NCBI GenBank assembly: GCA_003162425.1
Contig: PMOK01000037.1
Coordinates: 32,668-96,667 of the forward strand
Source: Bryobacterales bacterium
GTDB lineage: Bacteria; Acidobacteriota; Terriglobia; Bryobacterales; Bryobacteraceae
Direction: 5' to 3'
DNA length: 64,000 nt
A model generated the notes under the pieces. It did no database searches and was not told the origin of the DNA. It saw only the letters and a program-made list of their open reading frames with translations. Shown piece by piece: positions 15,681 to 25,631 of this stretch. Numbering within the stretch: position 1 is the first letter of the stretch; each line of letters starts with the position of its first letter. Position numbers and translations under genes: made by a program.

Positions 15681-16934
15681 ATGGGGGTACGGACGATGGA
15701 TCCGGCGCACGTTCGCGAAGACTGGCGCACCTGCTTCACTGAAGAGGAACGGCAAGCTATCCGCCAGCAGTTGGAGCGGATGTTGGCGAATCCCCTGTTC
15801 AAATACAGCAAGCGTTATCCGAACCTCTTGCGCTTTGTGGTGGAAAGCACCCTGGAGGGTCGCACGGAGGAGTTGAAGGAACGCTCCCTGGGGGTAGCGG
15901 TCTTCGCACGCGAACCGGATTACGACACGAATCTCGATCCGGTAGTGCGCACCACGGCGGGTGAGATCCGCAAGCGAATCGCGCAATACTATCACGAACA
16001 TGGGCACGAAACCGAAGTCCGCATCGATTTGTCGCCGCGATCATATATCCCGGAATTCGAGATGCATGGCCCCGTCCAGTCCACCGCCGCACCGGCCCTC
16101 GAAGCGGCTCCGAGCACCAAGCCTCCTGCGGTACATCGATGGCCGTGGCTAGCGATAGGGGCGTTGGCCGGGCTGTTGGTTGTGTCCGGCTTTTGGCTCG
16201 GGCCTTGGGGAAGGCGAAGCGATCTCGACCGTTTTTGGAAGCCGGTCCTCGATTCCTCAAATACCGTCCTGCTGTGCATGGGGCAGCGCGAGTTTCTCGG
16301 ATCGTCACCTGAACCCGGACAATCGTTGCTGACAGATCTGCCAAGTCCCTCCAACGGTCCCGTCACGCTTTTCCAGTTGTATTATATGGGCAGTCAAAAT
16401 CTGTCTGTGCCGGACGTGACTACCATCGCCAGGCTTATCGGACTGCTGCAGACCAAGGGCAAGACATTCCGCATCCGCGGCCAACTTTCCACCGGTTTCG
16501 CCGACCTCCGGGATGGGCCGGTTGTGCTGCTGGGCGGATTTGATAACGACTGGACCATGCGCCTGACAGGTCCGATGCGCTTCAGCTTCGAGCGCGACCA
16601 CGACACGTTTTGGATTAAAGACCGCCAGAATCCGTCCCGGAAGGATCGCTTCGTGAATTACCGGACACCTTACCTCAGTCTCACCGAGGACTACGCGCTC
16701 ATCTCCCGGACGTTGGATCCCACCACCGCCCGGATGGTCGTTGTAATCGGAGGACTCACCGGTTACGGCACCGTGGCCGCTGGTGAGTTTCTGACGGATC
16801 CCGCCTACCTCGAGACCATGGCCAAAGGCGCCCCGCCGGGCTGGGAACGGAAGAATATCCAACTCGTCTTGGCGACGAAAGTCATTCACGGGGCCTCCGG
16901 GCCGCCTCGTATCGTGGATCGCTACTTCTGGTAG
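15681..16934 (+). CDS. Membrane protein with Acidobacteria-type N-terminal regulatory-like domain
   Basis: About 417 residues. The N-terminal 110 residues contain 'RYPNLLRFVVESTLEGRTEELKERSLGVAVFAREPDYDTNLDPVVRTTAGEIRKRIAQYY', a domain common in Acidobacteria ahead of a TM segment. One TM follows ('WLAIGALAGLLVVSGFWLG'), then an extracytoplasmic part of about 230 residues with no motif I know. The N-terminal domain looks like a cytoplasmic DNA- or protein-binding module, so a one-component membrane regulator is plausible but unproven. The track starts at a GTG (15651); I prefer the ATG at 15681 or 15696. It converges on the TonB-receptor gene. Confidence 0.6.
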   Translation: MGVRTMDPAHVREDWRTCFTEEERQAIRQQLERMLANPLFKYSKRYPNLLRFVVESTLEGRTEELKERSLGVAVFAREPDYDTNLDPVVRTTAGEIRKRIAQYYHEHGHETEVRIDLSPRSYIPEFEMHGPVQSTAAPALEAAPSTKPPAVHRWPWLAIGALAGLLVVSGFWLGPWGRRSDLDRFWKPVLDSSNTVLLCMGQREFLGSSPEPGQSLLTDLPSPSNGPVTLFQLYYMGSQNLSVPDVTTIARLIGLLQTKGKTFRIRGQLSTGFADLRDGPVVLLGGFDNDWTMRLTGPMRFSFERDHDTFWIKDRQNPSRKDRFVNYRTPYLSLTEDYALISRTLDPTTARMVVVIGGLTGYGTVAAGEFLTDPAYLETMAKGAPPGWERKNIQLVLATKVIHGASGPPRIVDRYFW

Positions 16935-16954
16935 GACTAACCGATTGAAAGGGA

Positions 16955-16984
16955 CCGCTCAGGCCGAGTGGCCGGCCTGAGCGG
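16955..16984. terminator. Bidirectional terminator-like hairpin
   Basis: CCGCTCAGGCC-GAGTGGCC-GGCCTGAGCGG forms a perfect 11-bp stem with an 8-nt loop. It sits exactly between two convergent genes (stops at 16934 and 16996). No T-run follows on either side, so efficient intrinsic termination is uncertain. Confidence 0.55.
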
Positions 16985-16995
16985 CACCATCCCAA

Positions 16996-19900
16996 CTAGA
17001 ACATGAACTTCAGTCCAAGCTGAATAACGCGCGGATCGTATGCCGATGTGATCGCTCCAAAATTGCTGGAGCCATAGGTCGCGCTGATGCTGTTGAACTG
17101 CGTATGGTTGAGCGAGTTGAACGTCTCCGCGCGGAATTGCAGGGTGGCTCCTTCTGGATTCCACCACTTGATGCCGGAGAAGTCTTTGAACAGGGAGGTA
17201 TCGAGGTTGGTGCGGCTCGGCCCTATTACAGCATTCTTAGGAGCGCTGCCGAAACCGCAAACCTGCGTTGCGCAAACGGCCGTATCATAACCGAACGACG
17301 CGGTGCTGAAGAACTGAGCCACGTCATTCGGATAGGTCACCGGGGCGACCTGGTTCGGACGGTTGGTGTAATTGCTCATGCCCAGAGTCGCACCGGACAT
17401 GGTTATGTTATAGGGAAGTCCCGATTCGGCGGTCACGATACCGGACAACACCCATCCGCCAAGCAACGTCTTAACCACCTTGCTGGACGCGTCTCTGAAG
17501 AACGGCAACTGATAGACATAGTTGCCGATGAAGATGTTGGTACGGTTGTAAGTGCTTAAGCCGTAGTCGTACGCAAAATTGTACGGATTGGAAACGGTCT
17601 GCAAATCGCCGCCATTGCCGCCGGCAGCCGACCCGGCTGTAGAATCGTACGCTTTCGAGTAGGTGTAGGCAATTTGCAGGGTCAGCCCTTTGGTGGCTTG
17701 CATCCGCATCTGCATCTGGAGCCCGTTATATTTCGAGTTCCCCGCGTTTTCGTACAGCAGGACGGAACCAAGGCCTGGGTAAGGCCGGATGGCATTGATG
17801 TTCAAGCTGCCGGCCACCACTTGTGGGCCCAGCGGATTGTTGGGTAAAGGAGAGTTGATATCCGCAGCGAGGTTTTCATGACGCCCGACATTGCCGACAT
17901 AGGAGGCTTGTACCACAGTCCCCTTCCATATTTCGTGTTGTACACCGACACTCCACTGATAGCTGGTCGGATTCTTATAGTTGGTCAGGCTAATGCCCGT
18001 AATGCCAGGGGGCAGAATGGGGGCCACGGCAGCGGTTCCCGTGAGAACGCTGGTTGCGGGATTCGAAAGATATACGTTTGAGACAGTTGGAGCCTCGCTG
18101 AATGGAACGTTCGGACCCATGTTATAGACATCGTTGCCCTGCACGCGTTCGTACATGATGCCAAAGCCGCCGCGAATTACAGTCTTTCCGGCACCGGTAG
18201 GATCGTAAGCGAATCCCAGCCGGGGGGCCCAGTTGTTCCAATGGTTGTTCGTATTGTCAAGCGGTGTACCGTTCTGGCCGGAGATCGCGATGCCGTTGGT
18301 ATATAGCAACGTGTTGGAAAGCACTCCAACGCCGTGGGTCAGGCCGGGGCTGTTGGGTGAAATGACCCCGGTTGTTGGGTTAACGAAGCCGGCATCGGCC
18401 GGATTGTAAAGGCCGGGGTAGAAGTTCGACAGCCGGCTGTTCTGTTCATAGGTGTGCGGGATGCCCTCCCAGCGCATGCCCAGGTTCAGGGTCAGGTGGT
18501 TGCTCACGCGCCAGTTGTCCTGTAAGTACCCGGAATAGGAATTGTCGGCCCAGTTACCGAAGTCCTGAACAGCCGTTTCGTTGTAGGAATTGGCATAGCC
18601 AAGCAGGAAATCGGCGAAGCCCACGCCCGTATAGGTGCCATTGAAGGTGTACTGGCCGTTGGTAAAGCCGAACAGTTGCTGCTTCTTCAAGGCGCGCATA
18701 TACGACACGCCCATCTTGAAGTTATGGCGGCCTTTGTTCCAGGACAGGTCCTCGCGGATTTGGTAATCGTTAAAGGCGTTGGCCCACGGCGACGCGTTGC
18801 CGGTGGAAAACGACGAGTTGATACCGCCGCCCTGGAAAGTGACGGCTGGCAGGCGACTCTGGACGTTGGCCCCGAACAGAGTGGGCGGGTCAAAGCCGCT
18901 GGTCCGCTGGTAAACGCCCCCGAGGGTGTTGTCGATGGTGTTTCCGTTGTAGGAGAAGGCCACTTCATTCACGACACTCGGGCTGATGCTGTAGGTGGCA
19001 TGAACCACAGCGCTTTTGGTTGGATTGTTGAAAGTCGAGTGGATGCTGGGATATGTGTCACCGCTCCACAGGGGGGTGCCTTCGCCTTGAGAGAGTTGCT
19101 CGGATGCAAAGTGCCCGAAAATCCAAAGCTTATCGGTAACATGCTCGTCGATACGAACTATCTGTTCGCCCACATTGGTCGGGGTGTTATTGCCGCCAAT
19201 AAAGGTCGGGTTCAAGGCCGTCCCCGAGTTTTGCGGGTTCAGGGCGCCGGTTGCGAGAAACGCTTGCGCAACTGGGCTGATCAACGAGACGGGAATGGTG
19301 TTGTTCGGGAAGGGCTTTCCCGGTGTCAGACCCAGCGCGGTGTAACGCGCGAGCTCCGCCGGATTCAATTGGCTGGCGCTGGGAACGTTAATGGCGTAGG
19401 GAAAGACCCCACTCTCCATGGCTGACGTAGGGGTCGGCGTATTGAAGCTCCCGCCCTGAACCATCTTCCGCCATTCCTGGTTATAGAAGAAAAAGGTCTT
19501 GTTACGGTCCTTGTTGTAATGCGGCAGGATCACGGGGCCGCCGAGATTGAATCCGTAGACGTTATACCGCAGCTCTGGGACGACCACGTTGGTGGTGGGG
19601 ACTGAATTGGTGAAATAGTTGACTGCGTCCAAGGCGTCGTTGCGGAAGAACTCCCACATTCCGCCATGAAAGTCCCGCGAGCCGGACTTGAATACCATCG
19701 ACAGCGTGGCGCCGGAACCTAAGCCGTAGTCCGCTGAGTAATTGGAGGTTAGGACGCGAAATTCGGCTACCGCGTCGAGCGACGGCATGAGCTCGAACTT
19801 GCCGCCCGAACCGCGGTCGTAGTCTTCGCCGCCATCCACCATAAACAGGTTGTGATCGGGACGCTGGCCGTTGAAACTGATAATGGCGTTGCTGCCCTGT

Positions 19901-20424
19901 GCGCTGGGCCCGTTGAAAGCAGGCAAAGCGGAGGCCGCGCCCGGAGTGAGCGTAGCCAACTCATACAGGTTGCGGCCGTTCATTGAGAGGTTCAAGACCT
20001 GCGTGCCAGTAACTACGTTGCTAATTTCACCGGAATCGGCCTGGACGCTGATAGCGGTCGCTTCGACGTTGACGCTCTCTTTGGTCTCGCCGACTTGAAG
20101 CGCGATATCAACGCGAGCGCGATCGCCAACGTTGAGGATGAGGTCTTTTTGTTCAAACTTTTTGAAGCCGGAAATCTCGGCCGCGACGGTGTATTTTCCG
20201 ACGCCAAGCGCGTTGGCGACGAATTGACCGGCCTCGTTGCTGACGTTCCGGAGAATCTGGCCGGTTGCGGTGTTTGTTATCGTAATTTGAACGCCAGGAA
20301 CGGCAGCCCCTGACGGGTCTGTAACCGTTCCGACAATGGTTGCATCTTGCGCCATAGCCGGCAATGCAAGGGCCAGGGCTAGAATGAAGAGTAGCGCTAA
20401 CTGACGTGGTTTGACGTAATTCAC
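16996..20424 (-). CDS. Oar-like TonB-dependent receptor with carboxypeptidase-regulatory N-terminal domain
   Basis: A 1142-residue outer-membrane protein. A signal peptide ('LALLFILALALALPAMAQ') is followed by a CarboxypepD_reg-like domain ('ATIVGTVTDPSGAAVPGVQITITNTATG..', about 26-115), a plug region ('MNGRNLYELATLTPG..', 'VDGGEDYDRGSGGKFELMPSLDAVAEFRVLTSNYSADYG'), and a long beta-barrel ending 'VIQLGLKFMF' with terminal Phe. Length and architecture match the expanded Oar/TonB receptor family of Acidobacteria, thought to import large or complex substrates. The start is a GTG with GGAGGGAAAA just upstream. It is probably monocistronic; no TonB or ExbBD genes are nearby. The substrate is unknown. 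Confidence 0.9.
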   Translation of the reverse strand: MNYVKPRQLALLFILALALALPAMAQDATIVGTVTDPSGAAVPGVQITITNTATGQILRNVSNEAGQFVANALGVGKYTVAAEISGFKKFEQKDLILNVGDRARVDIALQVGETKESVNVEATAISVQADSGEISNVVTGTQVLNLSMNGRNLYELATLTPGAASALPAFNGPSAQGSNAIISFNGQRPDHNLFMVDGGEDYDRGSGGKFELMPSLDAVAEFRVLTSNYSADYGLGSGATLSMVFKSGSRDFHGGMWEFFRNDALDAVNYFTNSVPTTNVVVPELRYNVYGFNLGGPVILPHYNKDRNKTFFFYNQEWRKMVQGGSFNTPTPTSAMESGVFPYAINVPSASQLNPAELARYTALGLTPGKPFPNNTIPVSLISPVAQAFLATGALNPQNSGTALNPTFIGGNNTPTNVGEQIVRIDEHVTDKLWIFGHFASEQLSQGEGTPLWSGDTYPSIHSTFNNPTKSAVVHATYSISPSVVNEVAFSYNGNTIDNTLGGVYQRTSGFDPPTLFGANVQSRLPAVTFQGGGINSSFSTGNASPWANAFNDYQIREDLSWNKGRHNFKMGVSYMRALKKQQLFGFTNGQYTFNGTYTGVGFADFLLGYANSYNETAVQDFGNWADNSYSGYLQDNWRVSNHLTLNLGMRWEGIPHTYEQNSRLSNFYPGLYNPADAGFVNPTTGVISPNSPGLTHGVGVLSNTLLYTNGIAISGQNGTPLDNTNNHWNNWAPRLGFAYDPTGAGKTVIRGGFGIMYERVQGNDVYNMGPNVPFSEAPTVSNVYLSNPATSVLTGTAAVAPILPPGITGISLTNYKNPTSYQWSVGVQHEIWKGTVVQASYVGNVGRHENLAADINSPLPNNPLGPQVVAGSLNINAIRPYPGLGSVLLYENAGNSKYNGLQMQMRMQATKGLTLQIAYTYSKAYDSTAGSAAGGNGGDLQTVSNPYNFAYDYGLSTYNRTNIFIGNYVYQLPFFRDASSKVVKTLLGGWVLSGIVTAESGLPYNITMSGATLGMSNYTNRPNQVAPVTYPNDVAQFFSTASFGYDTAVCATQVCGFGSAPKNAVIGPSRTNLDTSLFKDFSGIKWWNPEGATLQFRAETFNSLNHTQFNSISATYGSSNFGAITSAYDPRVIQLGLKFMF

Positions 20425-20813
20425 TTTTCCCTCCTTGAATGAATGCGGGTAATTTAATCGACCCGTGATGCTGAACTGAAGCTACCGTATTATAGGAGTC
20501 CTACTTGGTTTTTATTAGAGGATTACGGTAACATACTGTATATTCGTTGTGTTTTCAATGGATTATTGAGCCTGTCACGCAGCGATCCATGCCGTTTCAA
20601 TTTGTTAAGCTTTTCGAGATCAGGGCGTTGCTCGGTGTGGTCTTAACCGTTACACCGAGTTTACTGGCCGCTTGACATTGTTCAATGTATGATAGGCGAT
20701 GCTGAGAATAGACTGTGTGACGGCCAGTAACTTCCGAGATCAAACTGCCGAGCGGGCTCGATCACGCCATTTGCGGCGCGCCAGGGGGATGTAAGGGGAG
20801 TACACTGAAGCGA
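20425..20813. other. Intergenic region between divergent genes
   Basis: This 389-bp AT-richer stretch separates the TonB-receptor start (minus) from the first CRTAC1 gene (plus) and must hold both promoters. Apart from the receptor ribosome site near 20430 I could not assign specific elements. No supported coding sequence is seen; the ORFs reported here are shadows. Confidence 0.5.
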
Positions 20814-22538
20814 ATGCAATTGCGCGGACAGTCTCGCGCCGCAAAGCTTTCGAGCCGCGGGTTTGTCACGGGTAGCCCCGCGCTTACGGCCAGCGTACTG
20901 ATTCTCGCCGTCGCCGTGCTCTGGTTGGCCGCCGCACCTCCAGTGACCGAGAGCCCCATCCGATTCGATTACCGGCCAATCGATTTCAAGCTGGAGAGTT
21001 GTGAAACGCCCGATCGCCACGCGCCGGAAACGATGGCGGGCGGCGTGGCTATCTTCGACTACAACAACGACGGCAAGCTGGACGTCTTTTTCACCAATGG
21101 GGCCGACATCAAAACGCTTCAGAAGAACTCCGGGAAGTACTCGAACCGCCTTTTCGAAAACGATGGTACGGGCCACTTCCGGGACGTTACCGCCCGAGCC
21201 GGCTTGACCGGGACCGGCTACGATACCGGCGTCGCTATTGGCGACTACGACAACGACGGGCACGAGGACATATTCGTCGGCGGCGTGTATCACAACACGC
21301 TGTATCACAACAATGGAGACGGCACGTTTACCGACGTGACCGCGAAGGCCGGCCTCGCCTCAAAACCCGACCCCCAGTACGGCCCGCTTTGGTCAGTGGG
21401 CGCCGCGTGGGTGGATGTCAACAATGATGGCCTTCTGGATCTGCTGGTTGTGAATTACCTCCAGTGGGACGGCGACAAGGAGCCGGTGTGTCTGGATAAC
21501 GGCCACAAGGAATACTGTCACCCGAAGTTTTACGGCAAGACACCCAACCAGTTATTTCTAAACAACGGCGATGGCACATTCACGGACGTCTCGGCATCTT
21601 CCGGTTTGCGGGCGCATCCGGGCAAAGGGATGGGCGTGGGAGTGGCGGACTACAACTTGGAAGGACGGATGGACTTCTTCATCGCCAACGACAAGCTGTT
21701 CAATTCTTTGTTTCACAACCAAGGCGGTGGAAAATTCGAGGAAGTAGCGTTCGACGCCAATGTGGCGTTGCGGGAAAATGGTACCTACATCTCCGGCATG
21801 GGCGTGGATTTCCGGGATCTCGACAACGACGGTTATCCCGATATCTGCCTGGCAGCTCTGGACAACGAAACTTTCCCCATTTACAGGAATACCGGCAAAG
21901 GAGACTTCGTCGAAGTAACTTCGCAGAGTAAGATGGGCCAATTGAGTGCTGCTATGTCCGGCTACTCACCGATGATCGCTGACTTCGATAACGACGGATG
22001 GAAGGACATCTTTGTCTCGCGAGGCCATGTGCAATCGTTGCTGGCATCGTCCCACTTGTTGGTGGCGCAGAATAACACGGTATTTCGCAATCTGGGCGGC
22101 ATGCGGTTTGCCGCCTTCACGGCAGAAGCCGGGTTCGCGGAGTTGGCGCCCTCGCGGCACCGCGGCTCAGCCATGGGTGACCTCGACGGTGACGGACGCC
22201 TGGACATTGTGGTGAGCGCGCTCAGCGCACCCGCTGAAATCTGGATGAACCGAACCCCAAACTCGAACCATTGGCTGGAGCTCAAGCTGGAAGGCACCAA
22301 GAGTAATCGCGATGCCATTGGAGCGCGCATCAAGATTGTCACTAAGAGCGGCGCGCAATACAATCACATCACTACGGCGGTGGGTTACGCCTCCTCCAGC
22401 GCAGGCCCGGTGCATTTCGGACTGGGCCAGAACACATCGGTGGACCTGGTTGAGATTCACTGGCCATCGGGCATCATCCAGGAACTTAAAGATGTGCCAG
22501 GCGATCAGATCTTGAAAGTGAAAGAGCCGCCGCAATAA
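20814..22538 (+). CDS. CRTAC1-family secreted VCBS/FG-GAP repeat protein (copy 1)
   Basis: A 574-residue protein with an N-terminal membrane/signal segment ('ALTASVLILAVAVLWLAAA'). Multiple calcium-binding FG-GAP/VCBS units follow ('FDYNNDGKLDVFFTNG', 'GDYDNDGHEDIFVGG', 'DLDGDGRLDIVVS'), with repeated 'LYHNNGDGTFTDVTAKAGL'. The C-terminal ASPIC/UnbV domain contains 'NRDAIGARIKI' and 'VHFGLGQNTSVDLVEIHWPSG'. This matches bacterial CRTAC1-like seven-bladed propeller proteins on the cell surface, of unresolved function. A second copy follows 39 nt downstream in the same direction, suggesting co-transcription. Confidence 0.88.
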   Translation: MQLRGQSRAAKLSSRGFVTGSPALTASVLILAVAVLWLAAAPPVTESPIRFDYRPIDFKLESCETPDRHAPETMAGGVAIFDYNNDGKLDVFFTNGADIKTLQKNSGKYSNRLFENDGTGHFRDVTARAGLTGTGYDTGVAIGDYDNDGHEDIFVGGVYHNTLYHNNGDGTFTDVTAKAGLASKPDPQYGPLWSVGAAWVDVNNDGLLDLLVVNYLQWDGDKEPVCLDNGHKEYCHPKFYGKTPNQLFLNNGDGTFTDVSASSGLRAHPGKGMGVGVADYNLEGRMDFFIANDKLFNSLFHNQGGGKFEEVAFDANVALRENGTYISGMGVDFRDLDNDGYPDICLAALDNETFPIYRNTGKGDFVEVTSQSKMGQLSAAMSGYSPMIADFDNDGWKDIFVSRGHVQSLLASSHLLVAQNNTVFRNLGGMRFAAFTAEAGFAELAPSRHRGSAMGDLDGDGRLDIVVSALSAPAEIWMNRTPNSNHWLELKLEGTKSNRDAIGARIKIVTKSGAQYNHITTAVGYASSSAGPVHFGLGQNTSVDLVEIHWPSGIIQELKDVPGDQILKVKEPPQ

Positions 22539-22577
22539 CACTGTGCTATACAATCCTGTGCTCTACAATGTGGCTGA

Positions 22578-24311
22578 GTGTGGATGATCGGGCGGTTTTT
22601 AATTGTGGCAGGCATCGGCGTAGGGATGTTGCTCCTCGCCGCGGAATTTGCTGGATCGCCCCCCGGCGGTAACTCCACGCCGCGCTTTGATGACATCACC
22701 AAGCAGGCCGGCGTCACCTTCGTCCATCTGAAAGGGAACAAGGGCGTCGCCAATATCATGGACGAAGCTGGCCCGGGAGTCTGCGTGTTCGACTTCGACG
22801 GAGACGGCTGGCCGGATATCTACTTCGTCAGCGCCCGCGATCTTTACGGCCGGGGTCTCGCGGCCCGCAACGCCCTGTACCGGAACAATGGCGACGGCAC
22901 GTTCACGGACGTGACCGACAAAGCCGGCGTGCCGGGTACCGGATATGGCCTGGGCTGCACGGTCGGCGACTACGACAACGATGGCTATCCCGATCTCTAC
23001 GTCATGCAGTACGGCAAAAACGTGCTGTATCACAACAACGGGAACGGCACCTTCAGTGACGTCACCGCGCAGGCGCACGTGGACGGCGCCGACTTTGGCA
23101 CACGGCTGCACACAGGCGCAACCTTTTTCGACTATGACCGCGATGGGAATCTCGATTTGTACGCCGGCGGCTACGTGGATTTCGGCCCGGAGGTGAAGCA
23201 GACCTGTACTATCGCCGGCGCGGAATCAAGCTGCCCGCCCAGCGAGTATCGCGGCAGCCCGGACGTGCTGTATCACAACAACGGCGATGGCACATTTACG
23301 AACGTCACCAAGGCTGCGAAGATCTATCAGCCCAACGGCAAAAATCTATCGGTGATCGCATCCGACTACGATAACGACGGCTGGCCCGATTTGTTTGTTG
23401 CCAACGATGGGATGGAGATGTACCTTTATCACAACAATCAGGACGGCACCTTCACTGAGTCCGGCCTCGCGGCGGGCGTGGGATTGACCGAGGACGGCGG
23501 CGGCATGGCGGCCATGTGCTTGTCGGTGGGCGACTACGATAACGACGGGTTACTGGATCTGTATGTTTCCGATTTTCAGGACATACCGCACCATCTGTGG
23601 CGCAATAACGGCGATGGGTCGTTCGAGGAAGTCGGCCGCAAGGCGGGCATCGCCACCATCACCGCGCGCTTCCTGAGCTTCGGAGGCGGCTTCACCGACT
23701 TCGACAACGACGGTTGGGTGGATCTGTTCATCGCTAACGGGCACGTCTATCAGGGCGTGGAGAATTCGACCGTGAAGGGTCATTACAAGCAGATCAATCT
23801 GCTGTTTCACAACAATCACAACGGCACGTTTACCAACGTAACTGCGCAGGCGCAGGCCCACGGGACCGGTTTTTCAGTGCCCCACCTGGGGCGCGGCGCG
23901 GCCTTCGGCGACCTATTCAACGACGGCCACGAGGATATTGTGGTGGGCAATAACGATGACTCGCCGTCGATCTTGCGAAACCGCAGTGGAGGAACTAATC
24001 ACTTCGTGAGTTTCAAGCTGGTGGGCACACGTAGCAATCGCGACGCCCTGGGCGCGCGCATCCGTGTGAAAGCGGGCGGCGTTTCCGAGATCCGCGAAAT
24101 TTCGGGCGCCGGCAGCTATCTTTCCACCAGCGATACCCGCGCGCACTTCGGCCTGGGACAGAGCACGCAAATCGATAGCGTCGAAGTGAGCTGGCCGAGC
24201 GGGATCCGCCAGGAGTTCCATAATGTCAAGGCTGACCAATTCTACGTAATCGAAGAGGGAAAGCCGGCGATTCGGACGCAGGTCATCGCACGGCGCCCGG
24301 CGCGCAGGTAG
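22578..24311 (+). CDS. CRTAC1-family secreted VCBS/FG-GAP repeat protein (copy 2)
   Basis: 577 residues with the same layout as its neighbour: N-terminal hydrophobic signal ('MIGRFLIVAGIGVGMLLLAAEFAG'), repeated Ca-binding loops ('FDFDGDGWPDIYFVS', 'GDYDNDGYPDLYVMQYG', 'YDRDGNLDLYAGGYV'), and a C-terminal ASPIC/UnbV domain ('NRDALGARIRV..AHFGLGQSTQIDSVEVSWPSGIRQEF'). The GTG at 22578 or ATG at 22584 may be used. Adjacent paralogues point to tandem duplication and divergence. A MITE-like hairpin element begins 5 bp after its stop. Confidence 0.88.
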   Translation: MWMIGRFLIVAGIGVGMLLLAAEFAGSPPGGNSTPRFDDITKQAGVTFVHLKGNKGVANIMDEAGPGVCVFDFDGDGWPDIYFVSARDLYGRGLAARNALYRNNGDGTFTDVTDKAGVPGTGYGLGCTVGDYDNDGYPDLYVMQYGKNVLYHNNGNGTFSDVTAQAHVDGADFGTRLHTGATFFDYDRDGNLDLYAGGYVDFGPEVKQTCTIAGAESSCPPSEYRGSPDVLYHNNGDGTFTNVTKAAKIYQPNGKNLSVIASDYDNDGWPDLFVANDGMEMYLYHNNQDGTFTESGLAAGVGLTEDGGGMAAMCLSVGDYDNDGLLDLYVSDFQDIPHHLWRNNGDGSFEEVGRKAGIATITARFLSFGGGFTDFDNDGWVDLFIANGHVYQGVENSTVKGHYKQINLLFHNNHNGTFTNVTAQAQAHGTGFSVPHLGRGAAFGDLFNDGHEDIVVGNNDDSPSILRNRSGGTNHFVSFKLVGTRSNRDALGARIRVKAGGVSEIREISGAGSYLSTSDTRAHFGLGQSTQIDSVEVSWPSGIRQEFHNVKADQFYVIEEGKPAIRTQVIARRPARR

Positions 24312-24315
24312 GATG

Positions 24316-24446
24316 TGACGTTGCTGAAAAAGTCTTTCGCAGGGCACGGCCCTGCGCCACTTGGGATGCATTTCCTTGATCTGCAGTTGTGGGGCAGGGC
24401 CATGCCCTGCCTAGTGACATTTCGAGAGACTTTTTCAGCAACGTCA
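24316..24446. mobile_element. MITE-like hairpin element
   Basis: A 131-bp element bounded by a perfect 20-bp inverted repeat (TGACGTTGCTGAAAAAGTCT / AGACTTTTTCAGCAACGTCA) that extends to 24 bp with one mismatch. It is flanked by the direct repeat GGATG (24311-24315 and 24447-24451), a likely 5-bp target duplication. Inside, GCAGGGCACGGCCCTGCGCCAC and its near-perfect complement lengthen the hairpin. It encodes nothing. The ends resemble those of some DDE-type insertion sequences, so it may be mobilised in trans. Confidence 0.75.
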
Positions 24447-24470
24447 GGATGTGTGTGCACTATGGCCGGC

Positions 24471-25547
24471 CTATTTATCCGGCTGCAGCGTGGGTGCGTG
24501 ACCGGTCACCTTCTGCAGGTTATCCTCGTTTTTCTGCTCGCGCAATTGGTGGACAATGGCCAATTCGGCTTTGGATTCGGCGGGTTTACCCGCTTCCTTG
24601 TACACACGCGCCAGACGGAAATGGGCATCGGTCTTGGAACCATCGAGCCGTATGGCTTCCTGGAGCGCCCGAGTGGCGCGGGCGTACAGTTTTGCCCGCT
24701 CAAAGAAGATTCCGAGATCCAAATGCGCGATGCGGACGCTCCGGTCGAGAGAGACCGCCTTGTCGAGAAGCGGCTTCGCCTTCTGAAAGTCGTTGCGGCG
24801 AATCAGCACGTCGGCTAGCCAGGCCCACGCCTGCGCATTGGCTGGGTCGTGATCCAGTTCCAGACGGAATTCGCGTTCGGCCTCCTTGTCCTTTTGCTGC
24901 GTCCAATAGATATACCCGATGGCGAAATGCACGTTGGGCTGAGTGGGCGATTTCGCGATGGCAGCCTGCAGTTCCAGGATGGCTTCCTCCGGGCGCGCGA
25001 GACCATCCAATGCCTCTGCCATGAGCACATGCGTGGACGCATTATCTGGGTCGTGCCGCTCAAGCCATTGATATTCCGGCAACGCACGCTGGTATTGCGA
25101 GGACGACACTAGGCTCTGCGCGAAGTAATAGTGCAGCTGCGCGTTCTCCGGGTCGGCGGCAAGCGCAATCTCCAGGTTCGTGGCGGCCTCTTCGAACATG
25201 CGGCCGCCGTAGTAGCTCATGCCCAGCAGGGTGGGTGCCTGCGTATTTTGGGGGTCGAGTTTCAGCACCGTCTGGAAACGCTGCACCGCTTCGCGAAAAC
25301 GCCCGCTCTTGAACTCGGCCAAGCCGAGGTTGAGCTGGATTTGCGGAATATTCGGGTCGATTGCCAGGATCTTGCGGTAACAGACTGCCGCGGCGTCGTA
25401 CTGCTCGGCGTGGGAGAGCGCGAGCCCCGTGCTCGCCAGGGCGTTGATGTCTTTGGGCGTCGTAGCCGGCAGGTGGTCGCAGCCGCCAGGCTGCGCGTTC
25501 AGACACCCGGCCCAGAACAGGAATGAGATCGCCGCACAAATTCGCAT
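24471..25547 (-). CDS. Secreted TPR-repeat protein
   Basis: About 358 residues. The start at 25547 is chosen because it gives a signal peptide ('MRICAAISFLFWAGCLNAQ'); the track start adds 15 residues before it. At least eight TPR units follow, e.g. 'ALSHAEQYDAAAVCYRKILAIDPNIPQIQLNLGLAEFKSGRFREAVQRFQTVLKLDPQN'. The protein ends 'VTGHAPTLQPDK'. TPR proteins of this sort scaffold periplasmic or surface complexes. It converges on the CRTAC1 pair. No more specific function can be read. Confidence 0.82.
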   Translation of the reverse strand: MRICAAISFLFWAGCLNAQPGGCDHLPATTPKDINALASTGLALSHAEQYDAAAVCYRKILAIDPNIPQIQLNLGLAEFKSGRFREAVQRFQTVLKLDPQNTQAPTLLGMSYYGGRMFEEAATNLEIALAADPENAQLHYYFAQSLVSSSQYQRALPEYQWLERHDPDNASTHVLMAEALDGLARPEEAILELQAAIAKSPTQPNVHFAIGYIYWTQQKDKEAEREFRLELDHDPANAQAWAWLADVLIRRNDFQKAKPLLDKAVSLDRSVRIAHLDLGIFFERAKLYARATRALQEAIRLDGSKTDAHFRLARVYKEAGKPAESKAELAIVHQLREQKNEDNLQKVTGHAPTLQPDK

Positions 25548-25631
25548 CTTTATCTTCGGTCTTTGCACGCCACACACCATCGCTACCAGCATAGATCAGC
25601 CATACAGGAACGGCGCCTGGAGCATTCCGGT

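Noticed and set aside
18676-19425. 249-residue plus-strand ORF
   Set aside because: It lies entirely within the TonB-dependent receptor on the other strand; no recognisable motif.
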